Source: an uncultured Spartobacteria bacterium (GTDB lineage: Bacteria; Verrucomicrobiota; Verrucomicrobiia; Chthoniobacterales; Chthoniobacteraceae). From it: a DNA stretch of 64,000 bases. Positions 47,493-56,331 of this stretch are shown piece after piece. The stretch is taken from positions 124,001 through 188,000 of the forward strand of contig CAIRYQ010000120.1 in assembly GCA_903882875.1 (NCBI GenBank). The letters run 5' to 3'. The notes under the pieces are model-generated. The model saw only the letters and a list, made by a program, of their open reading frames with translations. It made no database searches and was not told the DNA's origin. Position 1 is the stretch's first letter; every line of letters starts with the position of its first letter. The translations under genes were made by a program, and so were the position numbers.

Positions 47493-49760
47493 ATGCCACG
47501 CTACCTCATCGTCTCAAACCGGCTCCCCGTCACGGTTGTCACCGCTGGTGACGGCTACGAGCTGAAGCCCTCGGTCGGCGGCCTCGCGACCGCGATGACC
47601 GGGCTCGGCGGCGGCGAACATGACACGCTCTGGATTGGCTGGCCGGGCGACACCACCGCGCTCAGCGAAGAGATGCGAGAGCGGCTCGATGGCGAATTGC
47701 GCGGACGCGGCCTCGTCCCGCTGCATCTCTCCGTGGCGGACGTGGAGGGCTTTTACGAAGGCTTCTCAAATGGCGTGCTGTGGCCCCTTTTCCACTATCA
47801 GATCGAGCGCGTGAACATGGACGCGTGGCGTGACTGGGAGGCTTATGAATCCGTGAACCGCCAGTTCGCCGAGGCTGTCGCCGCGCAGTGGCGCGAAGGC
47901 GACCGCATCTGGATTCACGACTACCACCTCATGCTCGCGCCGGCGATGATCCGGAGGCTCCTGCCAAAGGCCCGCATCGGATTTTTCCTCCACATCCCGT
48001 TTCCCTCGCTGGAAGTTTTCCGCACGCTGCCCTGGCGGCGCGAAGTGGTCACGGGGCTGCTGGGCGCGGATCTCATCGGCTTCCACACCTACGGCTACCA
48101 GCGGCACTTCGCATCGTGCCTGCTGCGCATGATGTCGCTCGATGTCGTCGTGGATGAATTTCACTGGCAGGGCCGCACCGTGCGGCTCGGCAGCTTCCCG
48201 ATCAGCATAGACACGGCGGACTTCATCACCCGCGCCAGCGATCCGGCCACCGAGGAGGCCGTGGCGAAAATCACCGGAAAGACGCCGGGCGTGAAGCTGC
48301 TCCTCGGCGTGGACCGGCTCGACTACAGCAAGGGGCTGCCGCAGCGGTTCCTTGCGATCGAACGGCTGCTCGAGATCGATCCCACGCTCGCGGGCCGCTT
48401 CCGTTTCGTGCAGATCGCCGCGCCCTCGCGCACGAATGTCGAGACCTATGCGCAGTTCCGCCGGCAGCTCGACGAACTCGTGGGCCGGATCAACGGACGC
48501 TTTTCCACCACCGACTGGGCTCCGATCCAGTATCTCTACCGCGCCACGCCCATCGAGGAAATCATCCCGCTTTATTGCGCGGCGGACGTGATGATCGTCA
48601 CGCCGCTGGCCGACGGCATGAACCTCGTCGCCAAGGAATATCTCGCGTGCCGCATTCACGACGACGGCGTCCTCGTGCTGAGCGAATTCGCCGGCGCCGC
48701 GTGGGAACTCGGCGAGGCCGTCCACGTCAATCCCTACAACGTCCACCAGACCGCGCTCGCCCTCCAGCAGGCCATCCTCATGGATCCCGCCGAACAGCAC
48801 GCGCGCATGGTGCCGATGCGCCAGCGCATCCGCAAATGGGACATCCACGCGTGGGTCGGCAGCTTCATCGCCGCCATGGAAGCAACCGCGCGTCCGCAGC
48901 GGGAAACTGCGGAGGACACGCCGCCGTCGCCCGCGGACATCGCACTCATGCACTCCGCGCGGAGGCTGCATCTGCTGCTCGATTACGACGGCACGCTCGT
49001 CCCATTTGCCGCGCGGCCCGAGCTGGCCGAACCCGATCCGGCGCTGCTCGATCTGCTCCGCGCGCTCGCGTCGCACCCGCGGCTCAGCGTCCACATCATC
49101 AGCGGTCGCCCGCGCACGGTGCTCGATGGCTGGTTCGGCAGCCTGCCCCTCGGGCTCCACGCCGAGCACGGCTTCTGGAGCCGGTTCGCCGGAGGCAAAT
49201 GGCATGCGAACGCCGTCGTGAACCAAAGCTGGAAGGAACGCATCCGCGCGGTGATGGAAGACTTCGCCGCATGCACGCCCGGTGCCTTCGTCGAGGAAAA
49301 GGAGGCCGCCCTGTGCTGGCACTACCGGCTCGCCGATCCCGAGCTGGGCCGGAACCAGAGCCGCGAACTCGCGCTCCACCTCACGAGCTTCCTCGCGAAC
49401 CTCCCCGTCGAAGTCCTGCGCGGCCACCGCATCGTCGAAGTGCGCCAGCAGGGTGCGAACAAGGGCATCATCCTCCCCTCCATCCTCACCGGGATCATCG
49501 CGTCCCCGGAGGAATTCGTGATGGCCTTCGGCGACGACCGCACCGATGAGGATCTCTTCGCCGCCCTGCCCGAGCACTGCATGGCCATCAAGGTCGGCGA
49601 CGGCCCCACCCACGCCACCCGCCGGCTCCGCAATCCCGAAGCCGTCCGTAAATTCCTCCGCGACCTCGCGCAGGGCAACGATCCCGCAAAGACCGCAGCA
49701 CGCGCCGCGACATCAAGCTCGGCACCTGCGGCGAACACGGCGGCGATCCGGACAGCGTGA
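47493..49760 (+). CDS. Fused trehalose-6-phosphate synthase/phosphatase (OtsA-OtsB)
   Basis: A 755-residue bifunctional enzyme. Residues 1 to about 460 are a GT20 synthase ([65 protein letters not shown]). Residues about 480 to 735 are a HAD phosphatase ([50 protein letters not shown]). Together they make trehalose from UDP-glucose and glucose-6-phosphate. The normal fold ends near [12 protein letters not shown]; the last 20 or so residues ([20 protein letters not shown]) are read out of frame from a copy of the ppdK tail, so the C terminus has been replaced. Probably co-transcribed with the GH15 gene. Confidence 0.95.
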   Translation: MPRYLIVSNRLPVTVVTAGDGYELKPSVGGLATAMTGLGGGEHDTLWIGWPGDTTALSEEMRERLDGELRGRGLVPLHLSVADVEGFYEGFSNGVLWPLFHYQIERVNMDAWRDWEAYESVNRQFAEAVAAQWREGDRIWIHDYHLMLAPAMIRRLLPKARIGFFLHIPFPSLEVFRTLPWRREVVTGLLGADLIGFHTYGYQRHFASCLLRMMSLDVVVDEFHWQGRTVRLGSFPISIDTADFITRASDPATEEAVAKITGKTPGVKLLLGVDRLDYSKGLPQRFLAIERLLEIDPTLAGRFRFVQIAAPSRTNVETYAQFRRQLDELVGRINGRFSTTDWAPIQYLYRATPIEEIIPLYCAADVMIVTPLADGMNLVAKEYLACRIHDDGVLVLSEFAGAAWELGEAVHVNPYNVHQTALALQQAILMDPAEQHARMVPMRQRIRKWDIHAWVGSFIAAMEATARPQRETAEDTPPSPADIALMHSARRLHLLLDYDGTLVPFAARPELAEPDPALLDLLRALASHPRLSVHIISGRPRTVLDGWFGSLPLGLHAEHGFWSRFAGGKWHANAVVNQSWKERIRAVMEDFAACTPGAFVEEKEAALCWHYRLADPELGRNQSRELALHLTSFLANLPVEVLRGHRIVEVRQQGANKGIILPSILTGIIASPEEFVMAFGDDRTDEDLFAALPEHCMAIKVGDGPTHATRRLRNPEAVRKFLRDLAQGNDPAKTAARAATSSSAPAANTAAIRTA

Positions 49761-49879
49761 AATTCTTCCACCGCGTAGGCCTGAACTACGTGAGCTGCTC
49801 GCCCTTCCGCGTGCCCGTCGCCCGCCTCGCCGCCGCCCAGGCCGCGATCGAGGAAACGCGCGCCGCGAAGAAGAAGTAA
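49697..49879 (+). pseudogene. Tail of a second ppdK gene, joined to the end of otsA-otsB
   Basis: 61 codons matching 45398 to 45580 with about 12 differences, most of them silent third-position changes. In its own frame it reads [20 protein letters not shown] to [12 protein letters not shown] and a stop. The first 64 bases double as the end of otsA-otsB in another frame. Confidence 0.93.
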
Positions 49880-49941
49880 CGCGGGCGCTGCTGCCCGTAG
49901 CCAAGCGAAACCGGACAGGAGTGTCCGGTTCACGAATCACA

Positions 49942-49974
49942 GCCGCCGCGGTCGAAATGCCGGGGCGGCTTTTC
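49942..49974 (+). terminator. Terminator-like hairpin after the ppdK remnant
   Basis: GCCGCCGCGG and CCGGGGCGGC pair imperfectly over a 9-base loop, then TTTTC. It resembles the ppdK terminator and was probably copied with the tail. A second hairpin ACCGGACA-GGAG-TGTCCGGT precedes it at about 49911 to 49930. Confidence 0.65.
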
Positions 49975-49975
49975 T

Positions 49976-50053
49976 GTCTGTCTGCTAGGAATTTGCTTTC
50001 GCGCACGCCGCACCGGAAACGGTCCGAACGCGGCCGGGCGTCGGGGAGTGAGG
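49976..50053 (+). repeat. 78-bp direct repeat, left copy
   Basis: Begins GTCTGTCTGCTAGGAATTTG and ends CGGGGAGTGAGG. It matches 51109 to 51186 at 77 of 78 positions. The two copies bracket the outer-membrane protein gene. Confidence 0.95.
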
Positions 50054-50099
50054 AGGCTGGCTCGGTGCTCGGCGTGGGAGACTACGCGCAGTTGCGGCA

Positions 50100-50297
50100 G
50101 CTCCCGCAGCTAAGAGCCTGTCGTTTGGCAAAGGCTTCAATGATGCGGCGGTTAAGGCGCTCGATGACATTGACATCGCCGCGTCTGATGTTGCCGCATT
50201 GAAACAAAAACTCCCAAAAACCGACGTGCGCCTGACCGCACCGACGGAGCAGAACAGGAAACGCATCGAAGCGCTTTTCAAAACGGCCGGGAAATGA
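50100..50297 (+). pseudogene. C-terminal fragment of an unassigned protein
   Basis: A frame with normal protein composition runs AAKSLSFGKGFNDAAVKALD, DIDIAASDVAALKQKLPKTD, and on to RKRIEALFKTAGK and a stop. It has no start codon and upstream runs into the 78-bp repeat. The LxxLKQKLPxTDV pattern resembles the end of leucine-rich-repeat proteins, but this is uncertain. Between its stop and the OMP gene nothing else is seen. Confidence 0.5.
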
Positions 50298-50364
50298 CGC
50301 ATCACGTCCTCCCCTCCCCGCATCATGCCCGGCGGGCTCGCCGCATGGTCTTTTGCAAGGAAAC

Positions 50365-51093
50365 TCAGAAGGTGAGCTGCACCCCGAGATAGGTCAGGCA
50401 TTGCGGGCCATTCTGCCCGCCTTCGTGGATGGCGCGCCCCGCGGAACCGATGAGCGCGACGTGCTCAGTCGTCTTCCAGTGAAAGCCCACGTTGAACACG
50501 ATGTTGTCGTTCCGAAACCCCGTTGCGGAGATGGCGTGCAATTCGCCCAGCAGTGAAAATTTTTCGGTGATTTCCTGCTCAAAGGCGGAACCCCACAGCA
50601 GGCCGTTCCCGCCGTATTCATTGATGAGATAACCCACCTCCTCGAAGAGCGTCGTTTTGCCGAATTTCTTCTGCACCTCCAGCGGAAGGATCATCTGCCA
50701 GCCGCCCGGCACCAGCCCGCGCCGGGTGGAGCGGAGGGAATCGTTCATCGAAAACTGGGGATACGTGGACACCTTCCAATCCTCCTCGCTGTTGCCGATG
50801 AACCGCCACTTCACGCCAAACAGCGAATCGCCGACGCCACCCAGCGGCTTGCCCTTGCCCGTGCCGACCAGCCAAGGCTGCTCGTACTTCAGTTGCACAT
50901 TCTCAAAGAGGCCGAAGTTCAGATCGATCAGCGGCGTGTTGAGGTTCCACTCCGAACCCTGCCGGGCGCCGATGGCGGCGATGTTGATTTCCCATTCGTG
51001 CAGCTTTGGCGTGTCGGGGTCGTCCGTCAGCAGCGGCGGTCCCGCCTTGGCGGTGGCGATGAGGGAGAGAACTATCAGACCGGCGGTTCGCAT
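50365..51093 (-). CDS. Predicted outer-membrane beta-barrel protein
   Basis: A 242-residue exported protein: signal peptide MRTAGLIVLSLIATAKA, then PPLLTDDPDTPKLHEWEINI and alternating amphipathic strands (GLFENVQLKYEQPWLVG, GDSLFGVKWRFIGN, FSLLGELHAISATGF, NIVFNVGFHWKTTEH), ending in Phe (YLGVQLTF), the usual signal for outer-membrane insertion. PPLLTDDPDTP is typical of a family annotated as transporter or outer-membrane beta-barrel; the substrate is unknown. The gene and its flanks lie between two 78-bp direct repeats, so this 1.1-kb unit may have moved or been duplicated as a block. Confidence 0.82.
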   Translation of the reverse strand: MRTAGLIVLSLIATAKAGPPLLTDDPDTPKLHEWEINIAAIGARQGSEWNLNTPLIDLNFGLFENVQLKYEQPWLVGTGKGKPLGGVGDSLFGVKWRFIGNSEEDWKVSTYPQFSMNDSLRSTRRGLVPGGWQMILPLEVQKKFGKTTLFEEVGYLINEYGGNGLLWGSAFEQEITEKFSLLGELHAISATGFRNDNIVFNVGFHWKTTEHVALIGSAGRAIHEGGQNGPQCLTYLGVQLTF

Positions 51094-51108
51094 GTTTCTC
51101 TTTCTTCA

Positions 51109-51186
51109 GTCTGTCTGCTAGGAATTTGCTTTCGCGCCCGCCGCACCGGAAACGGTCCGAACGCGGCCGGGCGTCGGGGAGTGAGG
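51109..51186 (+). repeat. 78-bp direct repeat, right copy
   Basis: Partner of 49976 to 50053, one mismatch, same orientation, 1133 bases apart. It begins 16 bases beyond the start codon of the outer-membrane protein gene. Confidence 0.95.
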
Positions 51187-51717
51187 GGCGGCAGAAGTTG
51201 GAATAATGAAGGAAGAAGGATGAATTCGGAGTTCCACGCGTGACCGGGAGAGAAATTTCCGGCCGCGGGATGTGATCGCAACGAGCTTCATGGGCTCAAG
51301 CGTTGTTCGCGAGAATGATCATCCGCGCCGCCTTGCCGAGCATTTTTTCGGCGGCGGTCTTGAAGCGAGACTTGAGGCGGGAAGGCGGGCGGCGTTCGTG
51401 TAGCGTTCGCACCACTTGAGCACGATGCCACGGTCGAGGACGTCGAGGTGGCTGATGAGCAGGCCGGTGAGTTTGCCGACTCTTTCGAGCGCGTATCGGA
51501 GCAGGACTGCATCGGGGTGTCCGCGTCGGAACCGGCCCCGCCAGCCGTCGGCCACTCCAGTGGGTCCCGCGGGTGCGGGAGACGCCTTTGCGGGCGCGCT
51601 CGCAGTCGCCAACGCCAGCGGGATGCCGCAGTAACGCACAAGAATCCCCATCTTGCGCAAGATCGCGCAATTCTCAGACGGGTTTGAATCCCGTACGCGC
51701 TGCCAGTTCCTTTCGGG
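51187..51717. other. Gene-free or degenerate region before dnaX
   Basis: About 530 bases without a convincing gene. On the minus strand, pieces such as RLKSRFKTAAEKMLGKAARM and GLLISHLDVLDRGIVLKWCE read like protein but lie in different frames, which suggests a decayed gene. At 51678 to 51705 ACGGG-TTTGAAT-CCCGT followed by ACGCGCTGCCA resembles a tRNA T-arm and 3' end, but no matching 5' half is present. Confidence 0.4.
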
Positions 51718-53475
51718 CTACGCCGGCTGCACTTCGGCGCGGAAAATTTCGAGCGCCTTGCGGATCAGCGGGTCGCGCTTGAATTCCTCCATCGGATCGA
51801 GCTTCGGTGCTGGCGGCGGCTGCGCGACGGGCGTGACCGTGATTCCCTCGCGCACTGCGAGCGAGACGTTCACTTTGCGCCCGAGGATTGCGCCCGCGGC
51901 GCTTGCAAGGAATGCGCCGTGATCCTTTTCGAGAAAGTCTTTCGAGAATGACTGCTCCGGCGGAAAGCCGATCTGCGCTGTTGCGTCCCCGATGCGGATC
52001 AACGCGCCGCCCTCCAGCCATCCGCTGATCAACGGGCGATCCCGGCGCACCGTCTCGACGAGCAATTTCCAAAATTCCCCGTCGGAAACTTTCACGGCAG
52101 GCGCGGGCGCGGGCGTTTCGGATTTCGCCGGTGCTTTCGGAACGGACGCGGGCCCCGGCTCGGAAACCTTTGGCGTTTCAACGGTGCGCGGCTTGGAAAT
52201 CGGAGCCGGTGCGGATTCGGGTTCCGCCACGCGCGCCGTCGGCACCGCTGATTGCGGGCGCGGGGCAGGCGTCAGCGATTCTCCGCGCGGCGCGGCAGGC
52301 TTCACCTGCTGCGTGGCTGCGGGCAGCGGCTGGCCTCCGCGCAGCGCGGCGAGCGTGTCGAGCACCTCGGTGAGCGTCGCGCTTTGCAAAATTTGGATCG
52401 CACGGATCGCCGCGACCTCGAAGTGCATCTTCTTGTTCACGGCCCATTTCATCCGGCCTTCCGCGGCGGCGAACTGCTCGATGAGGTCGAGCACTTTTTC
52501 CATCGGCACACGCGCGGCCTGCTCCTGCATCGCGGCCACGGCCTCGGGCATCCACTCGTCGCCGAGACCGTCGGGATCGGCCTTCAGCACGAGGAGGTTT
52601 CGCAGGTGCGTGATGAGTTCGCTCATCAGCCGCGCGAGATCTTTTCCTGCCTCGGCCTGCTCGTGGATTTTTGCGAGCGCGGCGGAAGCGTCGGCGGAGA
52701 TGATGGCCTCGCACAGCGCCGTGACCGTGTGCGCACTCGTGAAGCCGAAGACGCTGAGCACATCCGCCTCGGTGATCGTGTCACCGCAAAATGCGACGAG
52801 CTGATCGAGCATGGATTCCGCATCGCGCAGCCCGCCCTCCGCGCCGCGCGCGACGGATTCGGCAGCGGCGGGCTCAAGCGTGAAGCCCTCGTTTTGCGCG
52901 ATGAAAAGGAGGTGCTTCGTGATCGTCGCGGTCGGGATGCGCTTCAGATCGAACCGCTGGCAGCGGCTGAGGATCGTAGTCGGCACCTTCTGCACATCGG
53001 TCGTCGCGAAAAGGAATTTCACATGCGGCGGCGGCTCCTCGAGCGTCTTGAGCAACGCGTTGAACGATCCCGTCGAGAGCATGTGGACCTCGTCCACGAG
53101 ATAGATTTTGTAGCGCCCTTTCGCCGGCACGTAGTTTACGCGGTCGAGGATCAGGTCGCGCACCTTGTCCACCTGTGTGTTCGATGCGGCGTCGAATTCG
53201 ATCACGTCGAGCGATCGCCCCTCGGCGATCTCGCGGCACACTTCCTCCTCGGGATCGAAGTCCGCCTTTGGCCCGCCCGTGCAGTTCAGCGCCTTGGCAA
53301 AGATGCGCGCCGTCGAGGTCTTCCCCGTGCCGCGCGGTCCGACAAAAATGTACGCGTGCGCGATGCGGTTTTGCTCGATGGCATTGCGCAGCGTGCGCGT
53401 GATGTGCTCCTGGCCGAGGACGTCGGCAAAAGTCTTGGGGCGATACTTGCGTGCGAAAACCGTGTAGCTGCTCAC
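51718..53475 (-). CDS. dnaX: DNA polymerase III subunits gamma and tau
   Basis: A 585-residue clamp-loader subunit. It opens with GTG as VSSYTVFARKYRPKTFADVL, then Walker A (GPRGTGKTSTARIFAKAL), Walker B with DEVHMLSTGSFNALL, sensor 1 (LFATTDVQKVPTTILSRCQ) and domain III to about residue 360. A Pro/Ala-rich linker (SEPGPASVPKAPAKSETPAP) leads to a tau-type C domain. The zinc module seems degenerate: only two cysteines (LNCTGG and EVCREI) remain where four are usual. GTG at 53475 is chosen as the conserved start; upstream sequence in frame is not protein-like. No programmed-frameshift slippery run for a separate gamma form was noticed. Confidence 0.95.
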   Translation of the reverse strand: MSSYTVFARKYRPKTFADVLGQEHITRTLRNAIEQNRIAHAYIFVGPRGTGKTSTARIFAKALNCTGGPKADFDPEEEVCREIAEGRSLDVIEFDAASNTQVDKVRDLILDRVNYVPAKGRYKIYLVDEVHMLSTGSFNALLKTLEEPPPHVKFLFATTDVQKVPTTILSRCQRFDLKRIPTATITKHLLFIAQNEGFTLEPAAAESVARGAEGGLRDAESMLDQLVAFCGDTITEADVLSVFGFTSAHTVTALCEAIISADASAALAKIHEQAEAGKDLARLMSELITHLRNLLVLKADPDGLGDEWMPEAVAAMQEQAARVPMEKVLDLIEQFAAAEGRMKWAVNKKMHFEVAAIRAIQILQSATLTEVLDTLAALRGGQPLPAATQQVKPAAPRGESLTPAPRPQSAVPTARVAEPESAPAPISKPRTVETPKVSEPGPASVPKAPAKSETPAPAPAVKVSDGEFWKLLVETVRRDRPLISGWLEGGALIRIGDATAQIGFPPEQSFSKDFLEKDHGAFLASAAGAILGRKVNVSLAVREGITVTPVAQPPPAPKLDPMEEFKRDPLIRKALEIFRAEVQPA

Positions 53476-53889
53476 GCCGCGAAGTCTGTGCGGTGCAACC
53501 CCGCGAGCAAATGGAAAAATGCGCAGCGCATTGCCGTGACGTTTCCGACACCACGAATTTACTGTGGCACCATTGCGCCGGACGCGTGGGCCGCCCACCT
53601 TGCACAAGAATCCCGATGGCACCTCAAATCAAAAACCACCAGATGTCCGCTGGCCCGGCTCCTGCTCCCATTGGTTCGCTTTCCATGAAAAAGCGCACTT
53701 CATCCGCAACGCACTCGACGAAGGCCGCACCGTCCGCCGGCGCAATGCTCGACTCCATCGTGAAGCTCGCCTACCGCCGCCATGCCCGCGGACGCGTCGC
53801 GCGTGCGGCGGCGGCCTCGTGCCTCGGAAATTGATCCGCGGATCCGTTCCGCGCTTCCCTTCCCCGCTCAGGACGCTACACGTCGCCCC
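53476..53889. other. 414-bp region between dnaX and proC
   Basis: Divergent promoters for dnaX and proC should lie here, but no clear -35/-10 pair was found. A 72-codon plus frame from ATG 53616 to 53834 (MAPQIKNHQMSAGP to AAAASCLGN) is open, Ala- and Ser-rich and unlike any family known to me; it is not called as a gene. Confidence 0.4.
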
Positions 53890-54738
53890 ATGAAACTTGG
53901 ATTCATCGGCGGCGGCAAGATGGCTGCGGCCCTCATCAAAGGCGTCCTCAAGTCCGGCATCTGCACGCCGGCGGATGTCACTGTCAGCGATGTCCACGCT
54001 CCCGCTGTGGAGAAATTGCGCGGCGAAACCGGCGTGACGATCGCGGCGTCCAACGCCGAAGTCGTGGGCGCGAGCGAAGTCATCATTCTCGCCGTAAAGC
54101 CCGGCGACGCGCTCGCCGCGATCCAGGGCCTCACCGCGCAGCAGATGGAATCCTCGATGCGCTGGGCGTGGCAGGGCGGCGGTGGAAAGACGAGCAAGCT
54201 CCTGATTTCCATCGTCGCGGGCCTTTCGCTGGCGACCCTCGAAAAAGCCGCCGGGGAAAAACTGCGCATCATCCGCGTGATGCCAAACACGCCCGCACTG
54301 ATCCTCGCAGGTGCGTCCGCATTTGCCACCGGCACGCTCGCGACCGACGCCGACGCGGACATTGCGCAGAAAATCTTTGGCGGCATCGGCATCGCGCTCC
54401 GCGTGAAGGAAAGCCTGCTTGATGCCGTCACCGGCCTCAGCGGCAGCGGTCCCGCATACGTCTACACGATCATCGAGGCACTTGCCGACGGCGGCGTGCT
54501 CATGGGCCTCCCGCGCGATCTCGCGCTCCAGCTTGCGGCAAAGACCGTCGCCGGTGCGGCGGAGATGGTGTTGCAGACGGGCCTGCACCCCGCGGTGCTC
54601 CGCGATCAGGTCGCGAGCCCCGGCGGGACAACCATCGCGGGTATCGAGGCCATCGAATCCGGCGGCCTTCGCGCATCGCTCATCGCAGCCGTGCGCGCCG
54701 CATCGGAGCGTTCGGCGACGCTCGGCTCGGGAAAATGA
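53890..54738 (+). CDS. proC: Pyrroline-5-carboxylate reductase
   Basis: A 282-residue NAD(P)H-dependent reductase for the last step of proline synthesis. Rossmann start MKLGFIGGGKMAAALIKGVL, then VIILAVKPGDAL, the loop IRVMPNTPALILAGASAFA and the helical dimer domain with DAVTGLSGSGPAYVYTIIEA and LRDQVASPGGTTIAGIEAIE. A short extra loop (MRWAWQGGGGKTSK) interrupts the region before LLISIVAGLS. The ATG at 53890 is the natural family start. Its stop overlaps the following TPR gene by four bases. Confidence 0.96.
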   Translation: MKLGFIGGGKMAAALIKGVLKSGICTPADVTVSDVHAPAVEKLRGETGVTIAASNAEVVGASEVIILAVKPGDALAAIQGLTAQQMESSMRWAWQGGGGKTSKLLISIVAGLSLATLEKAAGEKLRIIRVMPNTPALILAGASAFATGTLATDADADIAQKIFGGIGIALRVKESLLDAVTGLSGSGPAYVYTIIEALADGGVLMGLPRDLALQLAAKTVAGAAEMVLQTGLHPAVLRDQVASPGGTTIAGIEAIESGGLRASLIAAVRAASERSATLGSGK

Positions 54739-55433
54739 AACGCACGGCATGCGTCTGCATGGTGTCGCTCGGTGCGCTCGCACTTTCGCCCGCAGCACCT
54801 CCGCCGATCCCGAAAGCCGTGCCCGCGCAGCCGACCTACCGCTTCGCGACCCCGGTGCCGATGATCACGCAGGAGCACCAGACCTCGCAGCAGCTCTACG
54901 CCGCGGCGGTGAAGGATTTTTTGACAGGCAATCTCGAGACCGCAAAAGCCGGCTTCCAGAAAGTGCTCGCGATATCCCCGGAGAATCCTCCGGCGCTCAT
55001 CAATCTTGCCCTCATCGCACAGCGTCAGGATCGCAGCGATGACGCCGCAAAATTCCTGCGCCGCGTGATCCAAAAGGACACCGCCAACGCGACCGCCTGG
55101 CTCCTGCTCGGCATCGGCGCCTACGAGCACAATGAACTCGAGGCCGCGCACGCACACCTTGCGCAGGCCGTGCTCTACGCGCCGGCCGACGCCCGCGCGC
55201 ACCAGTATCTCGGCGCGACATTCGCACGGCGCGGCTGGTACAGCGCGGGCGAGGACGAGCTGCGCCGCGCGCTGGAACTCGATCCGAAGTCCGCGGACGC
55301 CCACTACAATCTCGCTGCGATCTACATGGAGCACGTCCCGCCCTCGGTGGAACTCGCGCGCCGGCACTACGTCCGTTCACTCGAACTCGGCGCACCGCCC
55401 GACGAGAAGCTCGCCGAGCGGATCGGAAAATGA
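54735..55433 (+). CDS. Exported tetratricopeptide-repeat protein
   Basis: A 232-residue protein with a signal peptide (CMVSLGALALSPAAPPPIP) and about four TPR units, e.g. AAVKDFLTGNLETAKAGFQK, PALINLALIAQRQDRSDDAA, ATAWLLLGIGAYEHNELEAA and AHQYLGATFARRGWYSAGED. It should act as a protein-protein adaptor outside the cytoplasm. Coupling to proC through an ATGA overlap suggests joint transcription, but no functional link to proline synthesis is apparent. Confidence 0.88.
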   Translation: MKRTACVCMVSLGALALSPAAPPPIPKAVPAQPTYRFATPVPMITQEHQTSQQLYAAAVKDFLTGNLETAKAGFQKVLAISPENPPALINLALIAQRQDRSDDAAKFLRRVIQKDTANATAWLLLGIGAYEHNELEAAHAHLAQAVLYAPADARAHQYLGATFARRGWYSAGEDELRRALELDPKSADAHYNLAAIYMEHVPPSVELARRHYVRSLELGAPPDEKLAERIGK

Positions 55434-55520
55434 AAGACGCGCGTCGAAATCCAAGCAGTCAAATGATGCGCCCGCCGAAGCGACCATACACAGACGCATA
55501 CGTTGAGATTCCCATCCGAT

Positions 55521-56192
55521 TCACTCACTCGCTTTCAGGATGCGGAAACTTCGGAATCGCGCCTGGCGCACCGGCTTTTCCTGCCCGTAGCCGGACTGAA
55601 AGCCGACGAGCGGTTCCTTGGTGGAGGTCGGGATGGCGCATTCGCCGATGGGTTGCCAGGGCTCCTTTTCGGAGGAGCGATACTGGGCGGTGGCCTTCGT
55701 GCCACGCAGGGTGAGCCTCAGCCAGACGCCGCTGTCCTTGTAATCCGTTTCACCGGGGCCATGGATGGGTTTGCCGTCCTGCTGGTGAAAGACAAAGATG
55801 CACTGCTTGCCGGTGAATTCCTTGTTGAAAGCGACGAAGGTGTAGCCATCGAAATAAACAAGGATGCCCGCGTGTTCCCATTGCCCCTTGGGCGAGTTGT
55901 CCATGTGGACCTCGACGGTGAATCCGTCCTTGAGGGAAGCGGGGGCCTTGCGCAGGAGCGTGTTCTGCCCGCTGTTCTCTTTCTGCCAATAGGAACCGGG
56001 CAGCGTGTCAATGATCAGCGATCCATCGGCGATGCGCCAGTGCTCCGGCCGTTCCCGGAGCCATTGCCAGCCTTCACCGAGCTTGCCGGAGAAGTTATCC
56101 TCGAACAGGACTTCCGGCGTGTCCGCCGCGGCAACCGGCGTTCCTGAGAGTGCCACCAATGTGAAGGCAAGAGCGAAAATCCGGAATTTCAT
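55521..56192 (-). CDS. Exported concanavalin-like (DUF1349/DUF1080-type) protein
   Basis: A 223-residue exported protein. Signal peptide FRIFALAFTLVALSGTPVAA, then one jelly-roll domain: LFEDNFSGKLGEGWQWLRER, WRIADGSLIIDTLPG, GILVYFDGYTFVAFNKEFTG, VWLRLTLRGTKATAQYR and VGFQSGYGQEKPVRQARFRS. The FEDNFSG-GEGW opening and the WLRL strand are usual for DUF1080/DUF1349 lectin-like domains, which bind or cut carbohydrate. ATG at 56192 precedes the signal peptide. Confidence 0.85.
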   Translation of the reverse strand: MKFRIFALAFTLVALSGTPVAAADTPEVLFEDNFSGKLGEGWQWLRERPEHWRIADGSLIIDTLPGSYWQKENSGQNTLLRKAPASLKDGFTVEVHMDNSPKGQWEHAGILVYFDGYTFVAFNKEFTGKQCIFVFHQQDGKPIHGPGETDYKDSGVWLRLTLRGTKATAQYRSSEKEPWQPIGECAIPTSTKEPLVGFQSGYGQEKPVRQARFRSFRILKASE

Positions 56193-56331
56193 GAGTAAGG
56201 CGATAACATTCATCTGAGTGAGAGCAGACATACATGTGGCTGCGGTTTGTAGAAGGCGTCCCAGCAGTAACCCGAAAACGCGCCGAGTCTTGGCCGCCGC
56301 ACGCAGGAAAAAGTGTGCCGCTCCCTTGCCG

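Noticed and set aside
51288-51670. Minus-strand frames of 113 to 124 codons before dnaX
   Set aside because: Protein-like segments are split over different frames, and the rest is Arg/Pro-rich. Treated as decayed sequence.
51640-51705. Possible tRNA: T-arm-like ACGGG-TTTGAAT-CCCGT with ACGCGCT-G-CCA, and an upstream CAAGA-ATCCCCA-TCTTG stem
   Set aside because: No 5' acceptor strand or D-arm fits, and the T-loop lacks the conserved C. At most a tRNA 3' fragment or scar.
53616-53834. 72-codon plus frame between dnaX and proC
   Set aside because: Low-complexity Ala/Ser composition, no ribosome binding site and no recognisable family. Mentioned only as a region note.
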